The position numbers were made by a program, and so were the translations under genes. DNA of 64,000 bases, taken from Bacillus sp. DTU_2020_1000418_1_SI_GHA_SEK_038. Lineage in GTDB: Bacteria > Bacillota > Bacilli > Bacillales > Cytobacillaceae. The notes under the pieces are model-generated. The model did not search any database. It saw nothing but the letters and a program-made list of their open reading frames with translations, and was not told where the DNA came from. Each line of letters begins with the position of its first letter. The stretch's first letter is position 1. Location of the stretch: contig NZ_CP135435.1 in the NCBI RefSeq assembly GCF_032341175.1, positions 1,488,001 through 1,552,000 on the forward strand, written 5' to 3'. Below, piece after piece: positions 45,569 through 54,590 of the stretch.

Positions 45569-46722
45569 GCCATTTATTTCCGACATATGCCCGTTGGGAC
45601 GTTGAACCAGAACAGGCTGAAGGCTGTGTCATTATAGATAAAAACGGAAAAAAGTATTTGGATTTTACGTCTGGAATTGGAGTTTGTAATCTAGGTCATC
45701 GGCCTAAGGCTGTGCAAAAGGCAATTAGCAGCCAGCTTAACAAATTCTGGCATGTTTCCAATTTATTTGTTCAAGGGGAGCAAGAGAAAGCCGCACAACT
45801 ATTAGCAGAAGCTGCCAAGATGGATTTGGTGTTTTTTGCAAACAGTGGTGCTGAAGCAAATGAAGCGGCTATTAAGCTCGCTAGAAAAGCGACTGGACGA
45901 AAGAAAATCATCACCTTTACAAACTCCTTTCATGGACGGACTTTTGCCACGATGTCGGCAACCGGCCAGGATAAAATAAAAACTGGTTTTGGTCCTATGC
46001 TAGAAACATTTGTCTACTTGCCTTTTAATGATTTAGATGCACTTAAACAGGTGGTAGATAATGATACAGCCGCAATCATGCTTGAGGTGGTACAAGGGGA
46101 AGGCGGTATTCATATTGGAAAGCATGAGTTTTTACAGGGTGTTCAGGAACTATGTAAAGAGTATAATGCCCTATTCATTATTGACGAAATTCAAACTGGG
46201 ATTGGGCGGACAGGGACTCCGTTTTCATTTCAGCAATTTAATTTAACACCTGATATAGTAACATCTGCCAAAGGGTTAGGAAATGGATTGCCAATAGGAG
46301 CTGTAATCGGGAGAAAGGAACTCGAAACAGTCTTTGGACCTGGAAGCCATGGATCAACCTTCGGTGGAAATCCGCTATCAGTTGCTGCGGCTATTGCTAC
46401 AATGGAAACAATCTTTCAAGAGGAATTCTTACAGAATGTCTTGAATAACAGCCAATATCTGTTTAAGAAAATATGCAGTGATTTAAGTTCATTAGAAGAA
46501 ATTAATGAAGTTAGAAATCTTGGTTTCATGTTCGGAATTGAAACGTCTATTGACTTGCCTGTTTTATTAAAGGAATTAAGGGAAAATGGATTATTAGCTC
46601 TTCCAGCAGGCAATAATATATTAAGACTATTGCCTCCTTTAACTGTTTCAATTTCTGAAATGGAAGAAGCAGTAAATATAATTAAAACAGTAATGAAAAA
46701 ACTCTCTAAAACAGCCGTATAG
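45565..46722 (+). CDS. argD: Acetylornithine aminotransferase
   Basis: 385 aa class III PLP aminotransferase. NSGAEANEAAIKLAR, FIIDEIQTGIGRTG and the Schiff-base Lys in SAKGLGNGLPIGA are clear. ATG 45565 overlaps the argB stop (ATGA) and follows GAGAGGG; the longer frame from 45523 lies inside argB. Confidence 0.95.
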   Translation: MSHLFPTYARWDVEPEQAEGCVIIDKNGKKYLDFTSGIGVCNLGHRPKAVQKAISSQLNKFWHVSNLFVQGEQEKAAQLLAEAAKMDLVFFANSGAEANEAAIKLARKATGRKKIITFTNSFHGRTFATMSATGQDKIKTGFGPMLETFVYLPFNDLDALKQVVDNDTAAIMLEVVQGEGGIHIGKHEFLQGVQELCKEYNALFIIDEIQTGIGRTGTPFSFQQFNLTPDIVTSAKGLGNGLPIGAVIGRKELETVFGPGSHGSTFGGNPLSVAAAIATMETIFQEEFLQNVLNNSQYLFKKICSDLSSLEEINEVRNLGFMFGIETSIDLPVLLKELRENGLLALPAGNNILRLLPPLTVSISEMEEAVNIIKTVMKKLSKTAV

Positions 46723-46743
46723 GGCTGATCATTTTTGTATATC

Positions 46744-46781
46744 TTTGCATAAAAATAAATAAGTATAAATAAAAATACATT
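46744..46781 (+). promoter_or_regulatory. Pair of ARG-box-like sites before argF
   Basis: Two A/T-rich 18-bp segments, TTTGCATAAAAATAAATA (46744-46761) and TATAAATAAAAATACATT (46764-46781, 13 of 18 to the recalled consensus). The 203-bp gap between argD and argF also has TTGACT at about 46805, but no clean -10. This suggests argF has its own arginine-controlled promoter. Confidence 0.45.
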
Positions 46782-46925
46782 ATTAAAACTAGTTTTCCCC
46801 AATTTTGACTATATATTAGTACAGTTTCTGTAGACTTTGCAAAACAAAAATTGCTCGGGAAATATTAAGTGATGAAATTTAATGGAAAAAATAACCGAAA
46901 ATTAAATTTAAAAGGAGTGATTGAA

Positions 46926-47885
46926 TTGGCTATTTCAATTCAAACTGCAGATAACAAACTTAATATTAAAGGAAGTGATTTTTTAGCTTTAGCAGATTTC
47001 TCGCCAGAGGTTATTAGTGGTTTGCTTCAAAAAGCTAAAAAGCTTAAGAATGCAGCATTGCTTGGTGAACATATTGCTCCCTTACAGGGTAAAATTTTGG
47101 GAATGATATTCGAAAAATCTTCTACACGTACAAGAGTTTCATTCGAGGCTGGAATGATCCAGCTTGGGGGTCAGGCATTATATTTAAATAGTCAAGACCT
47201 CCAATTAGGAAGAGGAGAGTCCATCGCTGATACAGCTAAGGTTCTTTCACACTATGTTGATGCTATTATGATACGTACTTTTTCACATAATACCATTGAA
47301 GAGCTTGCTTTACATGCAACGATTCCAGTAATTAATGGGCTAACAGATTTGTATCACCCATGTCAGGCTTTAGCAGATTTATTAACTTTACAGGAAACTA
47401 AAGGTGAATTAGCTGGGTTAAAGCTAGCCTATATTGGTGATGGAAATAATGTTGCTCATTCATTGATGATTGGGGCAGCAAAATTAGGCGTAGATATTAC
47501 GATAGCCACTCCTGCTGGATATGAACCAAATGCTGATATCGTTCAAAAGGCAAAAGGGTTTGCTGCAGCTAGCGGCGGGAAGGTGGCTATAACAAATAAT
47601 CCATATGAGGCTGTTAATGGTGCAGATGCTATTTATACAGACGTGTGGACGAGTATGGGGCAAGAGGCAGAAAATGAAAAAAGACTAAAAGCCTTTACAG
47701 ATTTCCAAGTAAATGAGGGCCTCATTCAAAATGCAAAGAAAGATTTTACATTCCTTCATTGCTTACCTGCACATAGGGGAGAAGAGGTTACAGCAAATGT
47801 TATTGATGGACCAAATTCGGCTGTCTTCCAGCAGGCTGGCAACAGACTGCATGTTCAAAAAGCCCTATTATCAGAAATTTTATAA
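46926..47885 (+). CDS. argF: Ornithine carbamoyltransferase
   Basis: 319 aa; makes citrulline from ornithine and carbamoyl phosphate. Carbamoyl-phosphate motif [21 protein letters not shown], and [12 protein letters not shown] near the C-terminus. TTG 46926 follows AAAGGAG at 8 nt and gives a normal length; ATG 46869 lacks a ribosome site. carAB, present between argD and argF in B. subtilis, is missing here. Confidence 0.94.
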   Translation: MAISIQTADNKLNIKGSDFLALADFSPEVISGLLQKAKKLKNAALLGEHIAPLQGKILGMIFEKSSTRTRVSFEAGMIQLGGQALYLNSQDLQLGRGESIADTAKVLSHYVDAIMIRTFSHNTIEELALHATIPVINGLTDLYHPCQALADLLTLQETKGELAGLKLAYIGDGNNVAHSLMIGAAKLGVDITIATPAGYEPNADIVQKAKGFAAASGGKVAITNNPYEAVNGADAIYTDVWTSMGQEAENEKRLKAFTDFQVNEGLIQNAKKDFTFLHCLPAHRGEEVTANVIDGPNSAVFQQAGNRLHVQKALLSEIL

Positions 47886-47887
47886 GA

Positions 47888-47922
47888 GCAAAAGGCCTTC
47901 TTACTGTAAGAGGGCTTTTTGC
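47888..47922 (+). terminator. Terminator after argF
   Basis: Two 17-nt arms (47888-47904, 47906-47922) pair with two G-U pairs; the 3' arm contains the T5 run. The tail is CTATTTTAT. Confidence 0.75.
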
Positions 47923-48009
47923 TATTTTATTATGGTAAAAAGTTCTATCTCGATGAATTTTTAGGATGGAAATAATAGTAGTGATTCTAGAAATAAAGGA
48001 GGAGTGTAT

Positions 48010-48189
48010 ATGGGGCAAAATCGTCAATTTAAACCAGGTCAGAAAGCACCGAATAATGGAATTTATATTGAAGTTGGAGAAACTGGAAGCAATGTTAATA
48101 ACCCACAAATGCTGAAGCTTAAGGCAGGAGATAGATTTCCTGAAAACTCCAACCATAATCGTGTTTGGACGTATCAAAGAAAACCTTAA
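48010..48189 (+). CDS. yjzC: YjzC-family small protein
   Basis: 59 aa from ATG 48010 after [33 protein letters not shown] and a basic C-terminus (WTYQRKP) are the family pattern. Function unknown. It follows argF as in B. subtilis. Confidence 0.87.
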   Translation: MGQNRQFKPGQKAPNNGIYIEVGETGSNVNNPQMLKLKAGDRFPENSNHNRVWTYQRKP

Positions 48190-48207
48190 ACTTAAATTAT
48201 TATTGGG

Positions 48208-48232
48208 AGCCATCCATTTGTGGATGGCTTTA
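48208..48232 (+). terminator. Terminator after yjzC
   Basis: AGCCATCCA/TGGATGGCT, 9-bp stem, loop TTTG, short T tail. It overlaps the likely -35 region of clpB. Confidence 0.65.
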
Positions 48233-48239
48233 CATATGC

Positions 48240-48271
48240 TATAATAACATTAAAGGTCAAAGAAGGTCAGA
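48240..48271 (+). promoter_or_regulatory. clpB promoter -10 and CtsR operator
   Basis: TATAAT at 48240-48245. Directly downstream GGTCAAA-GAA-GGTCAGA (48255-48271) is the direct heptad repeat with 3-nt spacer bound by the heat-shock repressor CtsR, with one mismatch. Overlap with the start of transcription should give tight repression. TTGTGG at 48218 may be the -35 (16-bp spacer). Confidence 0.8.
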
Positions 48272-48284
48272 GAGGAGGATATGT

Positions 48285-50882
48285 ATGGATATTAATAAAA
48301 TGACAGAACGGATGCAGGACGGAATTATGAGTGCGCAAAATCTGGCAATAAGGGAACAGCATCAGGAAGTGGATGATGTTCATTTATTATTGGCTCTTCT
48401 CGGACAGGACAACAGCCTAATGGCATCTATTCTGAAAAAGTCACATGTATCAATTGAAAATATGAAAAAAGGTTTAGAACACATACTTAGGAAAAAACCG
48501 CAAGTTTCGGGAACCGGCATTGAACAGGGAAAGCTATATATTACGATTAATCTTCAACGCAGTTTGGCAAGTGCAGATGCGATTAGGGAAAAATTTAATG
48601 ATGAATTTCTTTCAGTTGAACATGTCCTATTAGCCATCTCAGAATCAACATCTGAAGCGTCAGCAGCTTTCAAAAAAGAAGGAATTAATAGTCATAAGCT
48701 AGAGCTAGCGATAAAGGAAATAAGGGGGAATCAAAGGGTGACATCACAAAATCCAGAAGCAACATATGAAGCTTTAAAAAAATATGGGAGAGACTTAGTT
48801 GCAGAGGTAAAGGCGGGAAAGATGGACCCGGTAATCGGGAGAGATAGTGAGATTAGAAATGTCATTCGAATTTTATCTCGAAAAACAAAAAACAATCCTG
48901 TATTAATCGGAGAACCGGGTGTAGGGAAAACGGCAATAGTCGAGGGCCTTGCCCAAAGAATTGTCCGAAGAGATGTTCCAGAAGGGTTAAAGGATAAAAC
49001 AATATTCTCCTTGGATATGAGCTCTCTTATTGCCGGTGCAAAATTTAGAGGAGAGTTTGAAGAGCGTCTTAAAGCGGTTTTAAATGAAGTGAAAAAAAGC
49101 GAAGGAAGGATTCTCCTTTTTATTGATGAAATTCATACGATCGTTGGAGCTGGCAAGACCGAAGGAGCTATGGATGCTGGCAATATGCTTAAACCGATGC
49201 TTGCCCGGGGAGAATTGCATTGTATAGGTGCTACGACCCTAGATGAACACCGAAAATATATTGAAAAGGACCCAGCATTAGAAAGACGCTTTCAGCAGGT
49301 TCTCGTTCAGGAGCCTGATGTGGAAGATTCCATTTCGATCCTTAGAGGACTGAAAGAAAGATATGAGATTCACCATGGGGTAAACATACATGATCGTGCC
49401 TTAGTCGCAGCGGTGACCTTATCAGACCGATATATAACAGATCGCTTCCTTCCAGATAAAGCGATTGATTTAGTTGACGAGGCTTGTGCTATGATTCGCA
49501 CGGAAATTGACTCTATGCCACAGGAACTTGATGAGGTTACGAGAAGAGTAATGCAGCTTGAGATAGAGGAAGCAGCATTAAGTAAAGAAAGCGACGAAGC
49601 AAGTAAAGCTAGACTTTTGCTTTTGCAAAAGGAATTGGCTGGTTTTAAGGAAAAAGCCGATCATATGCAAGCAAAATGGCAGGACGAAAAAGAAGGCATT
49701 CAGAAAATCCGTGAAAAAAGAGAACAGCTGGAAAAATTGCGCAGGGAGCTCGAAAAGGCCGAAAATGAATACGATTTAAATAAAGCAGCAGAGCTTCGAC
49801 ATGGAAGAATACCTGCATTGGAAAAAGATATAAAGCAGCTTGAGCAGGAAGTGAATGAGAAAGATGGGGAACGCTTATTAAGAGAAGAGGTAACAGAAGA
49901 GGAGATAGCGGACATTGTTGCAAGATGGACAGGCATTCCTGTAGCCAAGCTTGTTGAAGGTGAACGTGAGAAGCTCCTAAGATTAGAAAGCATTCTTCAT
50001 GAAAGAGTCATCGGCCAGAATGAAGCTGTTGAACTTGTGTCAGATGCTGTTCTTCGTGCAAGAGCAGGAATTAAAGATCCAAATCGTCCAATAGGTTCTT
50101 TTATTTTCCTAGGTCCAACAGGGGTAGGGAAGACCGAGCTTGCGAAAGCTTTAGCACAAAGCTTATTTGACAGTGAAGAGCATATTATTCGGATGGATAT
50201 GTCTGAATATATGGAAAAGCATGCTGTTTCAAGATTAATTGGAGCTCCTCCCGGCTATGTCGGCTATGAGGAAGGCGGACAGCTGACAGAAGCAGTTAGA
50301 AGAAAGCCATACTCCGTCATTCTGCTTGATGAAATTGAGAAGGCACATCCAGAAGTCTTTAACATTCTCCTGCAAATGCTCGATGATGGAAGGATTACTG
50401 ATTCACAGGGAAGAACAGTTGATTTTAAAAATACAGTAATTATTATGACGTCTAATATTGGTTCACAGTATTTGCTTGAACGCGTTAGTGGAGAAGAGTA
50501 TATAAATGAAGAAACTCGAAATAAAGTGATGAATACGTTAAGAGGACATTTTCGTCCAGAGTTCTTAAATCGGGTAGACGAAATCATTCTATTTAAGCCT
50601 CTTGCTTTAACAGAAATAAAGGAAATTGTATCTAAATTAATCAAACAGCTTCAAGAGAGATTGTCAGATCAGCATGTTCGCCTAGATATTTCAGAAACAG
50701 CTAAGGAATACATTGCTGAAAATGGATTTGATCCTGTTTATGGTGCACGTCCATTAAAGCGTTTCATCCAAAGAAATGTAGAAACGATTTTAGCCCGCAG
50801 AATAATCGGAGGAGAAATTAAAGATTATAGTGAAGTATCAATTACGGTTAAAAACGATGAATTAACATTGAAAATTCAATAA
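48285..50882 (+). CDS. clpB: Disaggregating chaperone ClpB
   Basis: 865 aa Hsp100 ATPase that rescues aggregates with DnaK. Clp_N repeats (1-145), AAA1 with GEPGVGKT and FIDEIHTI, a ~120-residue coiled-coil middle domain (about 410-525, [16 protein letters not shown] region) that identifies ClpB rather than ClpC, and AAA2 with GPTGVGKT and [15 protein letters not shown] 48285 follows GAGAGGAGG. B. subtilis 168 has no clpB; here it splits yjzC from yjzD. Confidence 0.95.
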   Translation: MDINKMTERMQDGIMSAQNLAIREQHQEVDDVHLLLALLGQDNSLMASILKKSHVSIENMKKGLEHILRKKPQVSGTGIEQGKLYITINLQRSLASADAIREKFNDEFLSVEHVLLAISESTSEASAAFKKEGINSHKLELAIKEIRGNQRVTSQNPEATYEALKKYGRDLVAEVKAGKMDPVIGRDSEIRNVIRILSRKTKNNPVLIGEPGVGKTAIVEGLAQRIVRRDVPEGLKDKTIFSLDMSSLIAGAKFRGEFEERLKAVLNEVKKSEGRILLFIDEIHTIVGAGKTEGAMDAGNMLKPMLARGELHCIGATTLDEHRKYIEKDPALERRFQQVLVQEPDVEDSISILRGLKERYEIHHGVNIHDRALVAAVTLSDRYITDRFLPDKAIDLVDEACAMIRTEIDSMPQELDEVTRRVMQLEIEEAALSKESDEASKARLLLLQKELAGFKEKADHMQAKWQDEKEGIQKIREKREQLEKLRRELEKAENEYDLNKAAELRHGRIPALEKDIKQLEQEVNEKDGERLLREEVTEEEIADIVARWTGIPVAKLVEGEREKLLRLESILHERVIGQNEAVELVSDAVLRARAGIKDPNRPIGSFIFLGPTGVGKTELAKALAQSLFDSEEHIIRMDMSEYMEKHAVSRLIGAPPGYVGYEEGGQLTEAVRRKPYSVILLDEIEKAHPEVFNILLQMLDDGRITDSQGRTVDFKNTVIIMTSNIGSQYLLERVSGEEYINEETRNKVMNTLRGHFRPEFLNRVDEIILFKPLALTEIKEIVSKLIKQLQERLSDQHVRLDISETAKEYIAENGFDPVYGARPLKRFIQRNVETILARRIIGGEIKDYSEVSITVKNDELTLKIQ

Positions 50883-50886
50883 AAAA

Positions 50887-50939
50887 AGGAGTGACTTAGG
50901 TAGGGTATGCAAGCATACGCTAAAGTCACTCTCTTTTTA
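50887..50939. terminator. Bidirectional terminator after clpB
   Basis: Long imperfect hairpin: outer GAGTGACTT/AAGTCACTC, inner GTATGC/GCATAC, with A7 before and CTCTTTTTAT after. It would also stop transcripts from yjzD. Repeat copy C starts about 5 bp later. Confidence 0.8.
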
Positions 50940-50943
50940 TACT

Positions 50944-51177
50944 GTCTAGCTTCAGCGCCTACCCCCGACGTACAGGACGTACTAGTGTTGACAATGCGAC
51001 AGGACGTCGCGTTTTTGTCAACCTCGAGGTCACAAGCCAATCCTGAAAGGTAGAGCTCACCTTTCCGTGAGGCTCGTCTTGTGCTTGTCGGGGGTGGGCA
51101 CAAAGGAAAGCTTCTGCGAATATTCATCGCAGGAACAATTGTCCTTTGATTGTTCCGAAGGCGCTTCTGCTTTTCTT
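50944..51177. repeat. Modular nested-palindrome repeat, copy C (234 bp)
   Basis: Largest copy. It has the core and second module of copy A plus a 56-bp insert after CTACCCCC (about 50966-51021). The insert has its own nested stems: GTTGACAA/TTGTCAAC enclosing GCGAC-AGGAC-GTCGC, and the flanking direct repeat GACGTAC-AGGAC-GTAC. The second module has CTGCGA/TCGCAG and GGAACAAT/ATTGTTCC. The right end overlaps the yjzD stop codon. Confidence 0.85.
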
Positions 51178-51367
51178 AGTGAATACCTTCTTTTTCCACT
51201 GGTCCTTCAGGAATGACCGTTGAAATTACAAAAATTAAAATCGTAGCACCTACTGCGAGAATGGATCCTGTTTTGAAATCAAAAGCTAAACCAAGCATGG
51301 AGCTAACTACATAAGTTAACATTTGAACAAGTAGAAAAGTCCAAAAAAACGTCCAAAAGAATCTCAT
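51176..51367 (-). CDS. yjzD: YjzD-like small membrane protein (DUF2929)
   Basis: 63 aa from ATG 51367, which follows AGAGGTG; GTG 51376 is less likely. MRFFWTFFWTFLL begins the first of two membrane helices, and the second is about 32-52; the C-terminus is acidic. Function unknown. Its stop codon lies in the end of repeat copy C. Confidence 0.82.
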   Translation of the reverse strand: MRFFWTFFWTFLLVQMLTYVVSSMLGLAFDFKTGSILAVGATILIFVISTVIPEGPVEKEGIH

Positions 51368-51548
51368 CGTATTCACCTCTACATTTTAAAATCCCCTATC
51401 ATATTACCATAACCAGATAAATTAATAAATGAAACCAGAAGAAAAATTATGAAATCCTTTGTATTTCAAATATATAGGCTTTCCCCCTTTCATTTCATGT
51501 GAAACGTCATACATTATTATGAAAATAAGAAGCAAAGGAGTTTTCGCA

Positions 51549-52286
51549 ATGGAAAGCCGGAACTTTCAATTGGATACCGAATGGAATATGATCCACTATC
51601 CTGAAAAACCAAGTGGTTTCGGTATCCTGATTATAGGTGATGACAGGCACTACGTTAATGAAAACGGGAGCTACTGGACACAGAATGAGGGAAAATCAGC
51701 TATTTTAAATATGCTTAAGGATGAGGGGTATATTATTTTTTATTCAAACTTATACCGAAAGAATTGGGGAAGTGAAAAAGCAGTTAAACTGGCAAGAAGA
51801 TTATATGAACATATTATTCGCACAGAAATAATAAATCCAAAGATTAATCTAATTGCAGAAGGGATGGGGGCTTTAATTGCCTTAAAGCTTATGGATGAAA
51901 TGGGCCCTCAGCTAATCCGCGGATGTATTTTAATTAATCCCATTTTTTCTCTCAGTGATCATTTAGAACTTGAAAAGGAGCATAAATTTTTCTATAAAAA
52001 TTTACTAAAAGAGCTTGCTGAGGCTTATGAATTAGATATGAAATATGTTGAAAATAAAATCATTCTAAAAGAAAGCTTTAAGAATTCTCTATGTATTCCT
52101 ACCAAAATCATTCATATTATGACTGATGGGCGGGCATATAATCAATCAAAACAAGTAAAAACACAAGCTGAAAAATGGAAGGAAACAGGAAGCCCTATCT
52201 CGATTTGTTTTTTGCTGCCTGAAAAAAGGATGGGCATGGGAACACAAATAATTAATTTTATGAAGAAGAATGAAGGGATATTATAA
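51549..52286 (+). CDS. yjaU: YjaU-like alpha/beta-hydrolase-fold protein
   Basis: 245 aa from ATG 51549 after AAAGGAG. An early strand-turn FGILIIGDD, then LIAEGMGALIAL where the nucleophile elbow should be. The elbow reads AEGMG, with Gly where a hydrolase has Ser, so a catalytic serine is lacking and the protein may be a non-enzymatic member. Function unknown; position matches B. subtilis yjaU. Confidence 0.7.
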   Translation: MESRNFQLDTEWNMIHYPEKPSGFGILIIGDDRHYVNENGSYWTQNEGKSAILNMLKDEGYIIFYSNLYRKNWGSEKAVKLARRLYEHIIRTEIINPKINLIAEGMGALIALKLMDEMGPQLIRGCILINPIFSLSDHLELEKEHKFFYKNLLKELAEAYELDMKYVENKIILKESFKNSLCIPTKIIHIMTDGRAYNQSKQVKTQAEKWKETGSPISICFLLPEKRMGMGTQIINFMKKNEGIL

Positions 52287-52353
52287 AAAACGAATCTTTC
52301 ATATATTCATAAAGGCAAGGGAATTGTTCATTCATACGGAAGGAGGTTCTTCT

Positions 52354-52368
52354 TTGCGAATTAAATAG
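52354..52368 (+). other. Four-codon mini-ORF with a perfect ribosome site
   Basis: GAAGGAGG, 7 nt, then TTG CGA ATT AAA TAG. It is followed by an inverted repeat AGTGT/ACACT (52370-52392) and then the yjaV start. It may be a leader peptide or the remnant of a lost gene. Confidence 0.35.
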
Positions 52369-52416
52369 CAGTGTGTTTGCATAGAATACACTGATAATGG
52401 TTAGGGAGGCTTTACA

Positions 52417-53235
52417 ATGGACAGGGCAATAATAATTGGAACATTCAAGTTTTTAGGTTTTCATTTTTGTCGCTCATTATTAGAACAAGGATTTGAGGTA
52501 ATAGGTATTCGGTTCGATCATGATGAAAAAGATTCATATATTAACGATAAGCGTATGGAAATTGAACGCAACGCAAATTTTTACGAAGAATCATTATCCA
52601 ACTGGCTTTCCAAAGGGGAAATTAATGATCAAACCTTTTTAATTTTTGATCATTATGATATTTTGGAGACTAATCAAAAGGAGTGCTTCGATGGAGATCA
52701 TTCCATAGAGGAGTACATTATAAAGAATAAAATGGTCAAAAATGATTCAAGAATGATTTCCCTTTTTTCGATTCAAAGTTTTCTGCAGATGAATGAAACG
52801 GAAAAGCGTATCCTTCAAAGAATGAATAATCTTCGTGTCTTTCTCCCAACTATTTATGGACCGTGGCAGCCCAGCCCATTTTTATTTCAGCAATACTTGT
52901 TAAAAACGATTGATCCAGACCATCAAATTTCATTAAATGAACAAGAATGGATCCATGATACTCTATATATTGATGATATTGTGGATCCTATCTTGAACTT
53001 AGCTAAAAGCAGTTTAGGAGAATCATACATCTTGAAAAGCGATATTACGAATCATTGGAAAAAATGTGCTGACTACCTTTCAATCCCTGCTAATGTTATA
53101 GAAAAAAATCTTTGCAAGAATCCAGCTGATACGTGGGAGTTAAATACAAAATTAGTGAAAAGTAAAACCCTTTTTTCCAAAGGAATCGATACCCAGAAAC
53201 GGCATCTAAAGTTGTTACATGAAGGCAGAATTTAG
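52417..53235 (+). CDS. yjaV: YjaV-like NAD-epimerase-fold protein
   Basis: 272 aa. The beginning AIIIGTFKFLGFHFCRSLLEQGFEVIGI is a Rossmann fold with a degenerate glycine motif (GTFKFLG). RVFLPTIYGPWQPSPF and DTLYIDDIVDPI match extended-SDR sugar epimerases, but the YxxxK motif is not evident, so catalysis is doubtful. Role unknown. ATG 52417 follows AGGGAGG. Confidence 0.72.
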   Translation: MDRAIIIGTFKFLGFHFCRSLLEQGFEVIGIRFDHDEKDSYINDKRMEIERNANFYEESLSNWLSKGEINDQTFLIFDHYDILETNQKECFDGDHSIEEYIIKNKMVKNDSRMISLFSIQSFLQMNETEKRILQRMNNLRVFLPTIYGPWQPSPFLFQQYLLKTIDPDHQISLNEQEWIHDTLYIDDIVDPILNLAKSSLGESYILKSDITNHWKKCADYLSIPANVIEKNLCKNPADTWELNTKLVKSKTLFSKGIDTQKRHLKLLHEGRI

Positions 53236-53375
53236 TAGGATAGGAATAAAGTCTTTTCAAAACTTGCGTGATAAGGGTAGAATGAAAATAGCTGGAAGAT
53301 GTTTCTGGACTTTTTCTGTTTGTTTTAAATAGAAAAATATGTTATGGCTATTTTGGAGAGGCGGAACAAAGGGAG

Positions 53376-54335
53376 ATGCGGAAATTATTTGTACGATTTG
53401 GGATTCTTCTTTTAAGCCTTCTTTTATTGTCCTCCTGCGGACAAGCAATGTCATCAGGCAAACTAAAGAAAGCGGGCTTATTAATCCCTGATACGATAAA
53501 TGATCAAGTATGGGGAACTAAAGGCTATAAAGGATTGTTAAAGATTCAATCCCAACATAATATCGAGGTTTATTATAAAGAGGGCATGAATTCACAACTA
53601 GTTGTTGAACGTGCGGTTAAAGAATTCGACCAAAAAGGCGTTAATATTATTTTTGGCCATGGTAATGAATATGCGGAATACTTTAATCAGCTTTCACCTA
53701 GCTACCCCCATATCCATTTTGTCAGTTTTAATGGAGATGCGGAAAATACCAATACTACAAGTTTAAATTTTGAAGGGTATGCAATGGGTTTTTTCGGTGG
53801 AATGATTGCAGGTCATATGACTAAGACTAATGTTATTGGAATTATTGCAGCATATGAGTGGCAGCCTGAAATTGAAGGCTTTTATGAAGGGGCCAATTAT
53901 GAAAATCCACAAGTAGATGTCATGATTGAATATGTAGGCAATTGGGATGATGCTAGAAAAGCGATTGAATTATTAAATAAGATAACGGCAAAAGGTGCAG
54001 ATGTTATTTATCCAGCCGGTGATGGCTACAACGTTCCTGTTATCGAGCAGGTGAAAGAGAAGGGCCATTATGCAATTGGATATATATCTGACCAGTCAGA
54101 TCTGGGTGAATCAGCCGTTTTAACTAGCACGATCCAGCATGTGGATGTTCTTTATGAATTGGTGGCAGAGAGATTTGATAAAGGGGAGCTCAAATCCGGA
54201 AATCTGTCATTTGATTTTCAAGAGGATGTAATTACTCTTGGAAAATTTAGCTCAGATGTGGACCAAGAATTTATTAATAATATAAATACAGCCATTGCAG
54301 AATATCGAAAAACTGGAGAACTTCCAAGTAAATAA
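53376..54335 (+). CDS. med: Med-like BMP-family lipoprotein
   Basis: 319 aa. A hydrophobic N-terminus ends in LLLLSSCG, a lipobox with Cys21. The rest is a Bmp/Med sugar-nucleoside-type binding fold (AGLLIPDTINDQVWGTKGY, FDQKGVNIIFGHGNEY). In B. subtilis Med stimulates comK expression and is cotranscribed with comZ; the same pair occurs here, 22 bp apart. The regulatory role is inferred from synteny. Confidence 0.85.
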   Translation: MRKLFVRFGILLLSLLLLSSCGQAMSSGKLKKAGLLIPDTINDQVWGTKGYKGLLKIQSQHNIEVYYKEGMNSQLVVERAVKEFDQKGVNIIFGHGNEYAEYFNQLSPSYPHIHFVSFNGDAENTNTTSLNFEGYAMGFFGGMIAGHMTKTNVIGIIAAYEWQPEIEGFYEGANYENPQVDVMIEYVGNWDDARKAIELLNKITAKGADVIYPAGDGYNVPVIEQVKEKGHYAIGYISDQSDLGESAVLTSTIQHVDVLYELVAERFDKGELKSGNLSFDFQEDVITLGKFSSDVDQEFINNINTAIAEYRKTGELPSK

Positions 54336-54357
54336 AGTAAAAGAAGGAGTTACATAT

Positions 54358-54552
54358 ATGCATTCAACAGAAAAAACGATGGAATTCATGCAAATTGCCA
54401 TGAAATATCTTCCAGAAGCAAAGCAGCAATTAGAAGAAGCTGGAGTAGAATTATCCCTTGAAATGATTCAGCCATTCATGAGTCTCTTTACAAAGGTTAT
54501 GAATGAAGCATATGAAATGGGAAAAGCAGATGCACTAGCAGAAAAGGAATAA
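54358..54552 (+). CDS. comZ: ComZ competence-related small protein
   Basis: 64 aa, acidic, helical (MHSTEKTMEFMQIAMKYLPE start, ADALAEKE end). ATG 54358 follows AAGAAGGAG. ComZ represses comG in B. subtilis. The longer frame from 54295 lies inside med and is not used. Confidence 0.85.
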   Translation: MHSTEKTMEFMQIAMKYLPEAKQQLEEAGVELSLEMIQPFMSLFTKVMNEAYEMGKADALAEKE

Positions 54553-54588
54553 TTGAAACCGGTCTTCGATGGAGGACCGGTTTCAATT
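54551..54588. terminator. Bidirectional terminator after comZ
   Basis: A 14-bp perfect stem AATTGAAACCGGTC/GACCGGTTTCAATT between convergent genes. The comZ stop codon abuts the first arm. Confidence 0.85.
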
Positions 54589-54590
54589 AT

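Noticed and set aside
46800..46868. argF start at ATG 46869 and a TTGACT promoter close by
   Set aside because: No ribosome site before that ATG; TTG 46926 has AAAGGAG. The TTGACT has no -10 at 16-18 bp.
54498..54590. Possible transposon end at the comZ inverted repeat
   Set aside because: The perfect stem lies exactly between convergent stop codons and is explained by a bidirectional terminator.
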